A DNA stretch of 52,511 bases from Colimorpha sp002372855 (GTDB lineage Bacteria > Bacteroidota > Bacteroidia > Bacteroidales > P3), in the NCBI GenBank assembly GCA_946621635.1, contig CAMOOR010000008.1:1-52511 (forward strand), read 5' to 3'. The position numbers and the translations under genes were made by a program. This document shows, one piece after another, positions 32,615-42,079 of the stretch (position 1 is the stretch's first letter; each line of letters begins with the position of its first letter). Below the pieces are notes generated by a model. It was not told where the DNA came from. It saw only the letters and a list, made by a program, of their open reading frames with translations, and searched no databases.

Positions 32615-35095
32615 TCAGAGGAGCAGGGAGCCGAGCTGGAAGACGAGTGTGGAGACCACCCAGGCGAGGCCTATGGTGTAGGCCATGGTGAAGAAGGCCC
32701 AGCGCCAGCGGCCGCTCTCGTTCTTGATGGCTATGACGGTGGAGAGGCACGGCATGTAGAGCAGGACGAAGAGGAGCATGGACAGGGCTGAGAGCGGGGC
32801 GCAGTCGCCATGGGAGCGGCGGAAGCCGTCGCCGATGAGCTGCGAGATGCGCAGTTCGTTGTCCTCGCTCTCGAAGTCGGCTTCCAGCGCCTCGGCCTCT
32901 TCGTCGCTGGTGGCATAGACGACGGCCATGGTGCTGGCCACAACCTCCTTGGCGCCCACGCCGGCGAGGATGGAGACACTCTGGCGCCAGTCGAAGCCGC
33001 AGGGGCGCATGGCGGGCTCGATGGCCTTGCCGATGCGGGCCATGTAGGAGTTCTCGGCCTGGCTACGGGTGTCGGGATTGGTGGGGAAATAGCTGAGAGC
33101 CCAGACGATGATGGAGGCGCCGAGGATGATGGTACCCATCTTCTTGAGGTACTCCTTGCCTTTCTCCCAGGTGTGGCGCAGGACGGCCTTGGCGGTGGGC
33201 ATGCGATAGGGCGGCAGCTCCATGACGAACGGCAGGCTCTCGCCCTTGACGACGAAGCGACTGAAGAGCTTGGCCAGGAGGACAGCCATGACGAGGCCGA
33301 AGAGGTAGAGGCCCATGAGGACATAGGCGGCGTAGTGGCTGAAGAAGGCGGAGACCAGGATGACATAGACCGGGATGCGCGCGGAGCACGACATCATGGG
33401 GATGACGAGCATGGTGAGCAGGCGGCTGCGGCGGTCCTCGATGGTGCGGGTGGCCATGACGGCGGGGACATTGCATCCGAAGCCCATGATCATGGGTATG
33501 AAGCTTTTGCCGTGGAGGCCCATGCGGTGCATGAGCTTGTCCATGATGAAGGCCGCGCGGGCCATGTAGCCGGAGTCCTCCATGAAGGAGATGAAGAGGT
33601 AGAGGATGAGGATGTTGGGCAGGAAGACGATGACGGAGCCCACGCCGCCGATGATACCGTCGGCGAGGAGGCTGCGCAGGGGGCCGTCGGACATGTTGGC
33701 CGTCACGGCTTCGCCGAGCCAGCCGAAGAGGGCCTCGATCCAGTCCATGGGGTACTGGCCGAGGGCGAAGGTGCACCAGAAGGTGATGAACATGAAGACG
33801 AGGAAGACGGGGTAGCCGAGCCAGCGGTGGGTGACGATGGCGTCGATGCGGTCGGTGAGGGCATGGAGGGTGCTGCGCTCGTTCTTGACATAGCACTCGG
33901 CCAGGGCGCCGCGGACGAAGGCATACTTAGCGTCGGTGATGGCGGACTCAATGTCCTGATGCTCAGTTTCGACATCGACTTTATGTCCCTTGTCGGTCTC
34001 GTTGTCCACCAGGCGGCGGCCGATGCCTTTCTTGAACTTCTCGGCAATCTGGTTGCGCATGCGGAGGACGCTGCCGTCGGGGTCGCGCTCGATGACGTAC
34101 TGCTCCAGCTGGTGGTCGTTTTCGAGGAGCTTGATGGCGAGGAAGCGGGTGGAGAGGGAGTCGGAGAAACCGTGCTCGTAGAGGTGGGTACGGAGCTGGG
34201 TGATGCAGGGCTCGAGGACGGGGCCGTGGTTGACGTGGATGTGGCGGTAGCGGGGGGTGGAGGGTGCCTGCCGGGTGTTCTGGGAGCTCTCGAAGACCTC
34301 GATGATCTTGTCGAAGAGGCGGTCGATGCCGTCGCCGGAGCGGCCGGTGGTGGGGACGATGGGCATGCCGAGGAGCGTGGAGAGCTGGTCGATGTCGAGG
34401 CGGTCGCCGCTCTTCTTGAGTTCGTCGTACATGTTGAGGGCCATGACCATGGTGATGTCCATGTCGATAAGCTGGGTGGTGAGGTAGAGGTTGCGCTGGA
34501 GGTTGGAGCCGTCGACGACGTTGAGGATGATGTCGGGATTTTTCTCCAGGATATGGCGGCGGACATAGAGCTCTTCGGGGGAATAGGCGGAGAGGGAGTA
34601 GGTGCCGGGGAGGTCGACAAGGTTGAAGGTGTAGCCGTTGTGGGAGAAGGTGCCGACCTTTTCGTCGACGGTGACGCCGCTGTAGTTGCCGACGCGCTCG
34701 TGGGCATGGGCGGCGATGTTGAAGATGCTGGTCTTGCCGCAGTTGGGGTTGCCGACGAGAGCGACATTGATGGTCTTGGAGCGTTCGTCGGCGATGTGCT
34801 GTACGGGGGTGACGTCGGGATTTTCCAGGGGGCGGTAGTCGTCGTGGTTGGCGATTTCCTGCTGGGCTTCCTGTTCGGTGACTATCTCCACCTTCATGGC
34901 GTCGCTGCGACGGAGGGAGACTTCGAAGTTGAGGACACGGTATTTGATAGGGTCGTTGAGGGGGGCGTTGAGGATGGCCTCGACGGCGACGCCCTTGATG
35001 AATCCCATCTCGATTATACGCTTACGGAAGGCGCCGTGGCCCGAAACGCGCACCACGACACCACGTTCTCCAGTCTGTAATTCAGATAGTAACAT
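32615..35095 (-). CDS. feoB: FeoA-FeoB fusion ferrous iron transporter
   Basis: An 826-residue fusion. FeoA-like SH3 domain about 1-75 (MLLSELQTGERGVVVRVSG..), then the FeoB G-domain with G1 GNPNCGKT (115-122), G3 DLPG, G4-like MALNMYDEL, and then about 8-10 membrane helices including the two gate domains. It imports Fe2+ across the inner membrane. The feoA-feoB fusion is typical of Bacteroidetes. A TATCTTTG promoter is at 35121-35128. The small Cys-rich peptide is downstream. Confidence 0.97.
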   Translation of the reverse strand: MLLSELQTGERGVVVRVSGHGAFRKRIIEMGFIKGVAVEAILNAPLNDPIKYRVLNFEVSLRRSDAMKVEIVTEQEAQQEIANHDDYRPLENPDVTPVQHIADERSKTINVALVGNPNCGKTSIFNIAAHAHERVGNYSGVTVDEKVGTFSHNGYTFNLVDLPGTYSLSAYSPEELYVRRHILEKNPDIILNVVDGSNLQRNLYLTTQLIDMDITMVMALNMYDELKKSGDRLDIDQLSTLLGMPIVPTTGRSGDGIDRLFDKIIEVFESSQNTRQAPSTPRYRHIHVNHGPVLEPCITQLRTHLYEHGFSDSLSTRFLAIKLLENDHQLEQYVIERDPDGSVLRMRNQIAEKFKKGIGRRLVDNETDKGHKVDVETEHQDIESAITDAKYAFVRGALAECYVKNERSTLHALTDRIDAIVTHRWLGYPVFLVFMFITFWCTFALGQYPMDWIEALFGWLGEAVTANMSDGPLRSLLADGIIGGVGSVIVFLPNILILYLFISFMEDSGYMARAAFIMDKLMHRMGLHGKSFIPMIMGFGCNVPAVMATRTIEDRRSRLLTMLVIPMMSCSARIPVYVILVSAFFSHYAAYVLMGLYLFGLVMAVLLAKLFSRFVVKGESLPFVMELPPYRMPTAKAVLRHTWEKGKEYLKKMGTIILGASIIVWALSYFPTNPDTRSQAENSYMARIGKAIEPAMRPCGFDWRQSVSILAGVGAKEVVASTMAVVYATSDEEAEALEADFESEDNELRISQLIGDGFRRSHGDCAPLSALSMLLFVLLYMPCLSTVIAIKNESGRWRWAFFTMAYTIGLAWVVSTLVFQLGSLLL

Positions 35096-35120
35096 GAGCG
35101 GATATTGTTTTTTAGTCCTG

Positions 35121-35157
35121 CAAAGATACGAAAAAAAGGTGACCCGCAGGGGTCACC
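35121..35157 (-). promoter_or_regulatory. feoAB promoter -7 motif next to a terminator hairpin
   Basis: TATCTTTG (35121-35128) followed by CA is the likely feoAB promoter. Just upstream, the hairpin GGTGACCC (35138-35145) with 35150-35157 is followed by seven U on the minus strand. It would end the threonine aldolase transcript, so terminator and promoter are packed end to end. Confidence 0.7.
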
Positions 35158-35183
35158 ATTATTAGTGATTGTTTTTTTTTCTA

Positions 35184-35250
35184 GAGGGGATAGAGAGGAT
35201 AGATGGGATAGATGCGATAGATGCGATAGATTGGGATAGAGGGGATAGAT
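35184..35250. repeat. Period-9 repeat (GGATAGATG)
   Basis: Seven or eight degenerate 9-bp copies of (G/C)GATAGATG fill the space between the ltaE stop and the terminator hairpin. It is one of several short-period tracts in the window. Confidence 0.7.
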
Positions 35251-35251
35251 T

Positions 35252-36279
35252 TTAGAGGAGTTTTTTTAGGGCGGAGAGGAAGTTGTGGATGTCGTCCTCG
35301 GTGGTGTCGAAGGAGCACATCCAACGGACGACGTTGGCGGCCTCGTCCCAGTCGTAGAAGAAGTATTCCTTCTGCAGGGCATGCCATACGTCGGCGGGCA
35401 GCTGGACGAAGACGCTGTTGACCTGGACAGGGTACATGACCTTCAGCGGATGGGTCGCGGTGAGGGGCTGGAGCTCGGAGCAGAGCAGCCGGGCCATGCG
35501 GTTGCTGTGCTCGGCGTTGCGACGCCAGAGGCCCGTGGAGAGGTAGGCCTCGAACTGGGCGGCCACGAAGCGCATCTTGCTGCAAAGCTGGGTCATCTGC
35601 TTGCGGCGATACTTCATGTCCACATCCAAGGCGGGATTGAGCAGCACCACACTTTCGCCCATCAGCATGCCGTTCTTGGTTCCTCCGAAGGAGAGGCAGT
35701 CGACACCAAGGTCGGTGGTCATCTCCTTGAAGGTGCACCCCAAGGCGACGGCGGCATTGGCCAGGCGGGCGCCGTCCATGTGGAGGTACATGTTGTAGCT
35801 GTGGGCCAGGTCGGCCAAGGCGCGGATCTCGTCGAGGGTGTAGAGGGTGCCGAGTTCGGTGCTCTGGGTGATGCTGATGGCACGGGGCTGCGAGTGGTGC
35901 TCGAAGCCGAAGCCATGGAGGCGAGTCTTTACCAGCTCGGGCGTCAGTTTGCCGTCGGGGGTGTCAACCGTCAGCAGACGGCAGCCGACGACACGCTGCG
36001 GCGCTCCGCACTCGTCGACATTGATATGCGCCGTCTCGGCACATACCACCGCTTCGTGGGAGCGGCACATGGCATCGATATTCAACACATTGGCTCCAGT
36101 GCCGTTGAAGACAAAATAGACCTTGGCCTGCGGGCCGAAGTGTTCGCGGAACAGCGCCTCGGTGCGGGCGCACCATTCGTCGTCGCCGTAGGCCAAAGCA
36201 TGTTCCACATTGGCATCGGCGATGGCTTTCAATATCTCGGGGCTGATGCCCGAATGATTATCCGATCCGAATCCTCGTT

Positions 36280-36283
<4 letters not shown>
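35252..36283 (-). CDS. ltaE: Low-specificity L-threonine aldolase
   Basis: A 343-residue PLP-dependent fold-type I enzyme. It splits threonine or allo-threonine to glycine and acetaldehyde. Visible motifs are FGSDNHSG, ETAHINVDE, the PLP-Asp in HMDGAR (Asp170) and the PLP-Lys in SFGGTKNG (Lys203). The start overlaps the rho stop by 4 bp (ATGA), which suggests co-transcription with rho. Confidence 0.93.
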
Positions 36284-38157
<1,874 letters not shown>

Positions 38158-38274
38158 GTTTATCAGTTATTCCTTTTCCTAATCTTAGGATTATTTACAA
38201 ATCGACATATATCATTCTGATTTTCAAAACAACTCATAGAAAATCACCCTCACTGCCCATCTGTTTTGACGCTG

Positions 38275-38282
38275 CAAAAATA
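38275..38282 (-). promoter_or_regulatory. rho promoter -7 motif
   Basis: TATTTTTG followed by CAG on the minus strand, about 120 nt upstream of the rho start. The long 5' leader contains a 12-bp palindrome CCTAATCTTAGG (about 38179-38191). Leader-based control of rho is possible but not shown. Confidence 0.6.
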
Positions 38283-38355
38283 AATCTTTTTTTCCAATTT
38301 AGAGAAAAAAAATACAAAAAAACAATCTTTTTTTCCACAGATGGAAAAAAATGCG

Positions 38356-38363
38356 TACTTTTG
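38356..38363 (+). promoter_or_regulatory. gcvH promoter -7 motif
   Basis: TACTTTTG followed by CAG on the plus strand, 93 nt upstream of the gcvH start, matching TAnnTTTG. Rho and gcvH are thus divergently transcribed from this 299-bp AT-rich region. Confidence 0.7.
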
Positions 38364-38365
38364 CA

Positions 38366-38403
38366 GTCGGTTAGCCACCTCGTCCAACGAGGCGACAACC
38401 GAC
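38366..38403 (+). promoter_or_regulatory. Nested hairpin in the gcvH 5' leader
   Basis: Directly at the expected 5' end of the mRNA, GTCGGTT (38366-38372) pairs with AACCGAC (38397-38403), enclosing CCTCGT (38378-38383) paired with ACGAGG (38387-38392). It does not match a glycine riboswitch. It may be a stability hairpin or a protein-binding site. Confidence 0.55.
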
Positions 38404-38456
38404 ACAAAAAGGTTGATAACAAATATTATATACAATAATTATTAATACACAACAGT

Positions 38457-38834
38457 ATGAACATTCCTGCAAATCTGAAGTACACCCAGGATGACGAATG
38501 GGTGCGTATCGAAGGCGAATTTGCTTTCGTTGGTATCACCGACTATGCTCAGCACGAGCTGGGCGACATCGTCTTTGTCGACGTCACCTGCGAAGGCGAC
38601 ACCGTCGAGGCTGGCGAGCCCTTCGGCTCCGTCGAGGCCGTGAAGACCGTGGCCGACCTCCTCATGCCCGTCAAAGGCGAAGTGGTCGAATTCAACACCG
38701 CCCTCGAGGATGCCTCCGCCATCAACGCCGACCCCTACGGCAATGGCTGGATCATCAAGATCAAACCCGAAAACATGGCCGACATCGACGCCCTGATGGA
38801 CGCCGCTGCCTACACCGCCAAGATTGGTGCCTAA
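38457..38834 (+). CDS. gcvH: Glycine cleavage system H protein
   Basis: A 125-residue lipoyl carrier that shuttles the aminomethyl group between the glycine cleavage enzymes. The lipoylated lysine is Lys63 in GEPFGSVEAVKTVADL. The hallmark Tyr/Asp-rich start MNIPANLKYTQDDEWVRIEG and GDIVFVDVTCEGDTVEAG are present. It stands alone with its own promoter and terminator, with no gcvT, gcvP or lipoyl-transfer genes nearby. Threonine aldolase, which yields glycine, is 2.2 kb away. Confidence 0.97.
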   Translation: MNIPANLKYTQDDEWVRIEGEFAFVGITDYAQHELGDIVFVDVTCEGDTVEAGEPFGSVEAVKTVADLLMPVKGEVVEFNTALEDASAINADPYGNGWIIKIKPENMADIDALMDAAAYTAKIGA

Positions 38835-38861
38835 AGCACGTTTCAAGCGAAAGACAAAATG

Positions 38862-38890
38862 CCCGGGAGTTTCCTCCCGGGTTCTTTTTT
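38862..38890 (+). terminator. gcvH rho-independent terminator
   Basis: CCCGGGAG (38862-38869) pairs with CTCCCGGG (38874-38881), followed by TTCTTTTTTTT. A classical strong terminator 27 nt past the gcvH stop. Confidence 0.9.
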
Positions 38891-38984
38891 TTGCCTCCTA
38901 GCCCTGCGGGCAGAAATCTTGTAAATCTTGTACATTTCTGCTGACGCAAAAATGACATAGCATCGCCGGAGACAAGATTGCTTT

Positions 38985-39067
38985 GACATGGGGTTGACAT
39001 TGCCTTGACATTGCCTTGACTTTGCCTTGACATTGCCTTGACATTGCCTTGACATTGCCTCGACATT
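38985..39067. repeat. Period-12 repeat (TTGACATTGCCT)
   Basis: About seven near-perfect 12-bp copies in tandem occupy the 296-bp gap between gcvH and ilvE. Each contains TTGACA, but Bacteroidota do not use this as a -35 element, and no -10 boxes accompany them. Confidence 0.85.
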
Positions 39068-39081
39068 AACCTTATATAATA

Positions 39082-39109
39082 AAAAGCCACTCTTGGAGGA
39101 GTGGCTTTT
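39082..39109 (-). terminator. Terminator of ilvE
   Basis: AAAAGCCACTC (39082-39092) pairs with 39099-39109. On the minus strand the stem is followed by UUUUUAUUAUAU. It lies about 20 nt past the ilvE stop. Confidence 0.8.
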
Positions 39110-39130
39110 GAGTATTGGATGACGGATGGA

Positions 39131-40144
39131 TTAATCCATGACGGTGTTCCAGCCGTGGACATCCTCGGCCTCGCCGAGCTGGATGGCGCGGAGGGCGTGG
39201 TAGAGCTTGGTGCTGACGGGGCCGGGCTCTTTGCCGAAGACGTAGCTGTGGCCGGTCTCGGGGTCGTCGAGGCGCTCGATGGGGCTGATGACGGCGGCGG
39301 TGCCGCAGGCGCCGGCCTCCTGGAAGTCCTTGAGTTCCTCAACTTCGATGGGACGACGCTCGACTTTCATGCCCATATCCTCGGCGAGCTGCATGAGGCT
39401 CTTGTTGGTGATGGAGGGCAGGATGGAGGTGCTCTTGGGGGTCACATAGACACCGTCCTTGATGCCGAAGAAGTTGGCAGCGCCGGCCTCGTCGACATAT
39501 TTCTTCTCCTTGGCGTCGAGGTAGAACTCGCAGGCGTACTGGCCGCCGTGGCAGGCCTCGGTGTGGGCCTTGAGGGAAGCGGCGTAGTTGCCACCGACCT
39601 TGTAGACGCCGGTGCCGAGGGGGGCGGAACGGTCATACTTGCGGGTGATGACGTAGGGGTTAGCCTTGAAACCGCCCTTGAAGTAAGGTCCGACGGGGGT
39701 GACGAAGATGAGGAAGAGGTACTCGTCGGCGGGTTTGACACCCACGGTGATGCCGGTACCGATCAGGAGGGGACGGAGGTAGAGGGAAGCGCCGGTGCCG
39801 TAGGGAGGAATGTAGGCCTCGTTCAGCTTGACGACCTTCTTGCACATCTCGACGAATTTCTCGGTGCTGAGCTCGGGCATCATGATGCCGCGGCAGGTGC
39901 TCTGCAGACGCTCGGCGTTGGCTTCGGGACGGAAGATGCGGATTTTGCCATCCTTGCAGCGATAGGCCTTGAGGCCTTCGAAGGCTTCCTGGCCGTAGTG
40001 GAGGCTGGAGGCAGCCATGTGCATTTCGATGTGTTCGGAGCTGGAGACTTCGATTTCACCCCATTTGCCGTTGCGATACCAGCAGCGGACGTTGTAGTCG
40101 GTTTTGACGTAGCCGAAGGGGAGGTTTTGCCAATCTATATTCAT
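39131..40144 (-). CDS. ilvE: Branched-chain amino acid aminotransferase
   Basis: A 337-residue PLP fold-type IV aminotransferase for Leu, Ile and Val. The PLP-lysine is Lys182 in GVYKVGGNYAAS. EGLKAYRCKDGKIRIFRPEANAERL and LYLRPLLIGTG, EAGACGTAAVISPI are typical of the bacterial/eukaryotic-like BCAT. A TATCTTTG motif at 40190-40197 is 46 nt upstream. It stands alone. Confidence 0.95.
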   Translation of the reverse strand: MNIDWQNLPFGYVKTDYNVRCWYRNGKWGEIEVSSSEHIEMHMAASSLHYGQEAFEGLKAYRCKDGKIRIFRPEANAERLQSTCRGIMMPELSTEKFVEMCKKVVKLNEAYIPPYGTGASLYLRPLLIGTGITVGVKPADEYLFLIFVTPVGPYFKGGFKANPYVITRKYDRSAPLGTGVYKVGGNYAASLKAHTEACHGGQYACEFYLDAKEKKYVDEAGAANFFGIKDGVYVTPKSTSILPSITNKSLMQLAEDMGMKVERRPIEVEELKDFQEAGACGTAAVISPIERLDDPETGHSYVFGKEPGPVSTKLYHALRAIQLGEAEDVHGWNTVMD

Positions 40145-40189
40145 GATATTTAATTTTTTAGGTTATTAAATAAGTTTTTTCTTTCACGG

Positions 40190-40197
40190 CAAAGATA
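40190..40197 (-). promoter_or_regulatory. ilvE promoter -7 motif
   Basis: TATCTTTG followed by CC on the minus strand, 46 nt upstream of the ilvE start, in an AT-rich divergent region shared with the tRNA promoter. Confidence 0.65.
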
Positions 40198-40250
40198 AGA
40201 ATAAAAAGTTGAATAGTGAAAAAAAATTTTACCATGTCGAAAAAAAGTAG

Positions 40251-40258
40251 TATTTTTG
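40251..40258 (+). promoter_or_regulatory. tRNA-Ile2 promoter -7 motif
   Basis: TATTTTTG followed by CAC on the plus strand, about 57 nt upstream of the mature tRNA end. It fits the TAnnTTTG pattern and gives a short pre-tRNA leader. Confidence 0.65.
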
Positions 40259-40314
40259 CACCCGATTTCGAGGAGAGAAAAGTGTAGTGCAGGCCGCGTT
40301 TTAAAGTCGCAAAT

Positions 40315-40388
40315 GGCCCCTTAGCTCAGTTGGTTAGAGCAGCTGACTCATAATCAGCGGGTCCTTGGTTCGAACCCGAGAGGGGCCA
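40315..40388 (+). tRNA. tRNA-Ile2 with CAU anticodon (lysidine type)
   Basis: A 74-nt cloverleaf: acceptor stem GGCCCCT/AGGGGCC, D-arm TAGCTCAGTTGGTTAGAGC, anticodon stem-loop CTGACTCATAATCAG with CAU at the anticodon, T-arm GGTTCGAACCC. Its first bases match E. coli ileX, and it is not like initiator or elongator Met tRNAs, so it should read AUA after C34 is changed to lysidine by TilS. CCA is not encoded. Confidence 0.9.
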
Positions 40389-40392
40389 CAAA

Positions 40393-40474
40393 ATGGAATT
40401 GAAAGTTGAAAATTGAAAATTGAAATGGGAACAGAACCCCAATGCCATTTCAACTTTCAATTTTTAATTTACGG
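40393..40474 (+). terminator. Heptad-repeat hairpin after the tRNA
   Basis: TTGAAAG/TTGAAAA units at 40397-40424 and their inverted counterpart at 40446-40472 form a stem (core ATTGAAAGTTGAAA with TTTCAACTTTCAAT), followed by TTTTTAATTT. It probably ends the tRNA transcript and insulates ruvX. Confidence 0.65.
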
Positions 40475-40495
40475 ATGTTAACAAGACGGACAGAA

Positions 40496-40918
40496 ATGGG
40501 CAGACTAATGGCCATAGACTACGGAGTGAAGCGCACGGGGCTGGCGGTGACAGACCCTGAGCGCATTATTGCCACAGGCCTGACAACGGTGGCCACCCCT
40601 ACCCTGCTGCAGTATATTAAGGACTATTGCGCGCGCGAGGAGGTGGACTGCTTCGTGGTGGGTCTGGCCAAGCGGATGGACAACAGCCTGTCGGAGTCGA
40701 TGGAATACATCGAGCCCTTTGTCCGCCAGCTCCAGGAGGCATTCCCCGGCAAGAAGATTGCCCGTGTGGACGAACGCTTCACGTCGAAGATGGCCTTCCA
40801 GACGATGATCGACAGCGGCCTGCGCAAGAAACAGCGCAGGGACAAAGCCCTGGTGGACGAGATTTCGGCCACGTTGATTCTGCAAACCTATATGAACACA
40901 ATAAACAACCAAAGATAA
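40496..40918 (+). CDS. ruvX: Putative Holliday junction resolvase RuvX/YqgF
   Basis: The start at MGRLMAIDYGVKRTGLAVTD gives 140 residues. Upstream in-frame codons lie in the repeat tract and are rejected. RNase H-like motifs: AIDYGVKRTGLAVTD, DCFVVGLAKRMDN, ARVDERFTSKMAFQ and a late DEISATLIL. The family acts in Holliday junction resolution or pre-16S rRNA 5' end processing. The stop and the next start share TAATG. Confidence 0.93.
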   Translation: MGRLMAIDYGVKRTGLAVTDPERIIATGLTTVATPTLLQYIKDYCAREEVDCFVVGLAKRMDNSLSESMEYIEPFVRQLQEAFPGKKIARVDERFTSKMAFQTMIDSGLRKKQRRDKALVDEISATLILQTYMNTINNQR

Positions 40919-41475
40919 TGATTCTACCTATTATTGGATACGGCCACCCGACCCTGCGCAAGGTGGCAAAGCCCGTTCCGCAGGACTACCCCAACCTGAA
41001 GGAGCTTATCGCCAACATGTTTGAAACGATGTACAACGCCGACGGCGTAGGCCTCGCGGCCCCGCAGGTGGACCTCTCCATCCGCCTTGTCACCATCGGT
41101 GTGCGCCCCTACGACGAGAAGACCGACACCTACGGCGAACCCACCGACGTGCACACACTCATCAACCCCGAGATACTGGAATTCAAGGGTGAAAAGAAGT
41201 ACTTCAACGAAGGGTGCCTCAGCGTGCCCGACATACACGAGGACGTGCTCCGTCCCGACACCATCGTCCTGCACTGGTGGGACGAGGACTGGCAGGAGCA
41301 CACCGAGGAGATCAATGGACTCTTTGCCCGTATAGCGCAGCACGAAATAGACCACCTCGACGGCAAGGTCTTCACCGACCGCCTCAGCAGCCTGCGCCGC
41401 ACCATGCTCAAGCGCCGCCTCAACGACATTGCCGCCGGCAAGATCCAGACGCGCTACAAGATGAAAAAGAAATAG
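40918..41475 (+). CDS. def: Peptide deformylase
   Basis: A 185-residue metalloenzyme that removes the formyl group from new proteins. All three motifs are present: GVGLAAPQ (43-50), EGCLSVP (Cys100) and QHEIDHLDG (His142, His146). It overlaps ruvX by one base (TAATG), so the two are translationally coupled. Confidence 0.97.
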   Translation: MILPIIGYGHPTLRKVAKPVPQDYPNLKELIANMFETMYNADGVGLAAPQVDLSIRLVTIGVRPYDEKTDTYGEPTDVHTLINPEILEFKGEKKYFNEGCLSVPDIHEDVLRPDTIVLHWWDEDWQEHTEEINGLFARIAQHEIDHLDGKVFTDRLSSLRRTMLKRRLNDIAAGKIQTRYKMKKK

Positions 41476-41514
41476 GTTCAATTTGATTCAATGACATTAA
41501 AAAAAACGGATTTT

Positions 41515-42027
41515 ATGAAAAAGATTGTCCTTGCCATCATAGGGATGGGACTCATGGTCTCCTGCGGCAATAAAAACGAAGTTCCCGATCGCGACGTGCT
41601 GGTGGACTCCATCGAGGCGATGGAGCAGAACCTCATGAACGCCTCCATCAGCATGGACTTCCAGAAGGCCGACAGCATGATAGCCCTCTACAACCTCTTT
41701 GCCAACAACTATCCCGACGACAGCCTGGCCCCCATCTACATGTTCCGCTCGGCCGAAATCGGCATCAACACCGGCAACTTCGAGGTCGCCATCTCCACCC
41801 TGGACAGCATCATGGAGCTATACCCCGGATACGAAGACATAGCCATGTGCCAGTTCATGAAAGGATGGGCCTACGAGCTGAACCAGCAGTACGACCTTGC
41901 GCGAGAGGCCTACACCGAGTTTGTGGAGAAATACCCCGACCATATGCTGGCAGCCGACACCCGCAAGACCATTCCCAATGTCGGCCTCACGCCCAAGGAA
42001 CAGCTCGAAGCTGTGCTGGGCAACTAA
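41515..42027 (+). CDS. TPR-type lipoprotein
   Basis: Starting at MKKIVLAIIGMGLMVSC gives 170 residues with lipidated Cys17. The upstream ATG adds eight residues before the signal. The mature protein is all helical with TPR-like pairs: NLFANNYPDDSLAPIYMFRSAEIGINTGNFEVAISTLDSIMELYPG and MKGWAYELNQQYDLAREAYTEFVEKYPDHMLA. It is similar in form to outer-membrane assembly or tol-type lipoproteins such as BamD/YbgF, but shorter. Function unknown; it follows def by 39 bp. Confidence 0.8.
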   Translation: MKKIVLAIIGMGLMVSCGNKNEVPDRDVLVDSIEAMEQNLMNASISMDFQKADSMIALYNLFANNYPDDSLAPIYMFRSAEIGINTGNFEVAISTLDSIMELYPGYEDIAMCQFMKGWAYELNQQYDLAREAYTEFVEKYPDHMLAADTRKTIPNVGLTPKEQLEAVLGN

Positions 42028-42079
42028 TCGCCCAGTAGCCACAACACCCAACGTTCAATCACCACCACCTGCAGCAGCC

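Noticed and set aside
38366..38456. Glycine riboswitch upstream of gcvH
   Set aside because: The leader is only about 90 nt with one nested hairpin, too small for the tandem glycine aptamer, and its conserved core is not seen.
38985..39067. Tandem promoters based on TTGACA
   Set aside because: Bacteroidota use TAnnTTTG-type promoters. No matching -10 boxes follow the units, and the period of 12 bp is too short for separate promoters.
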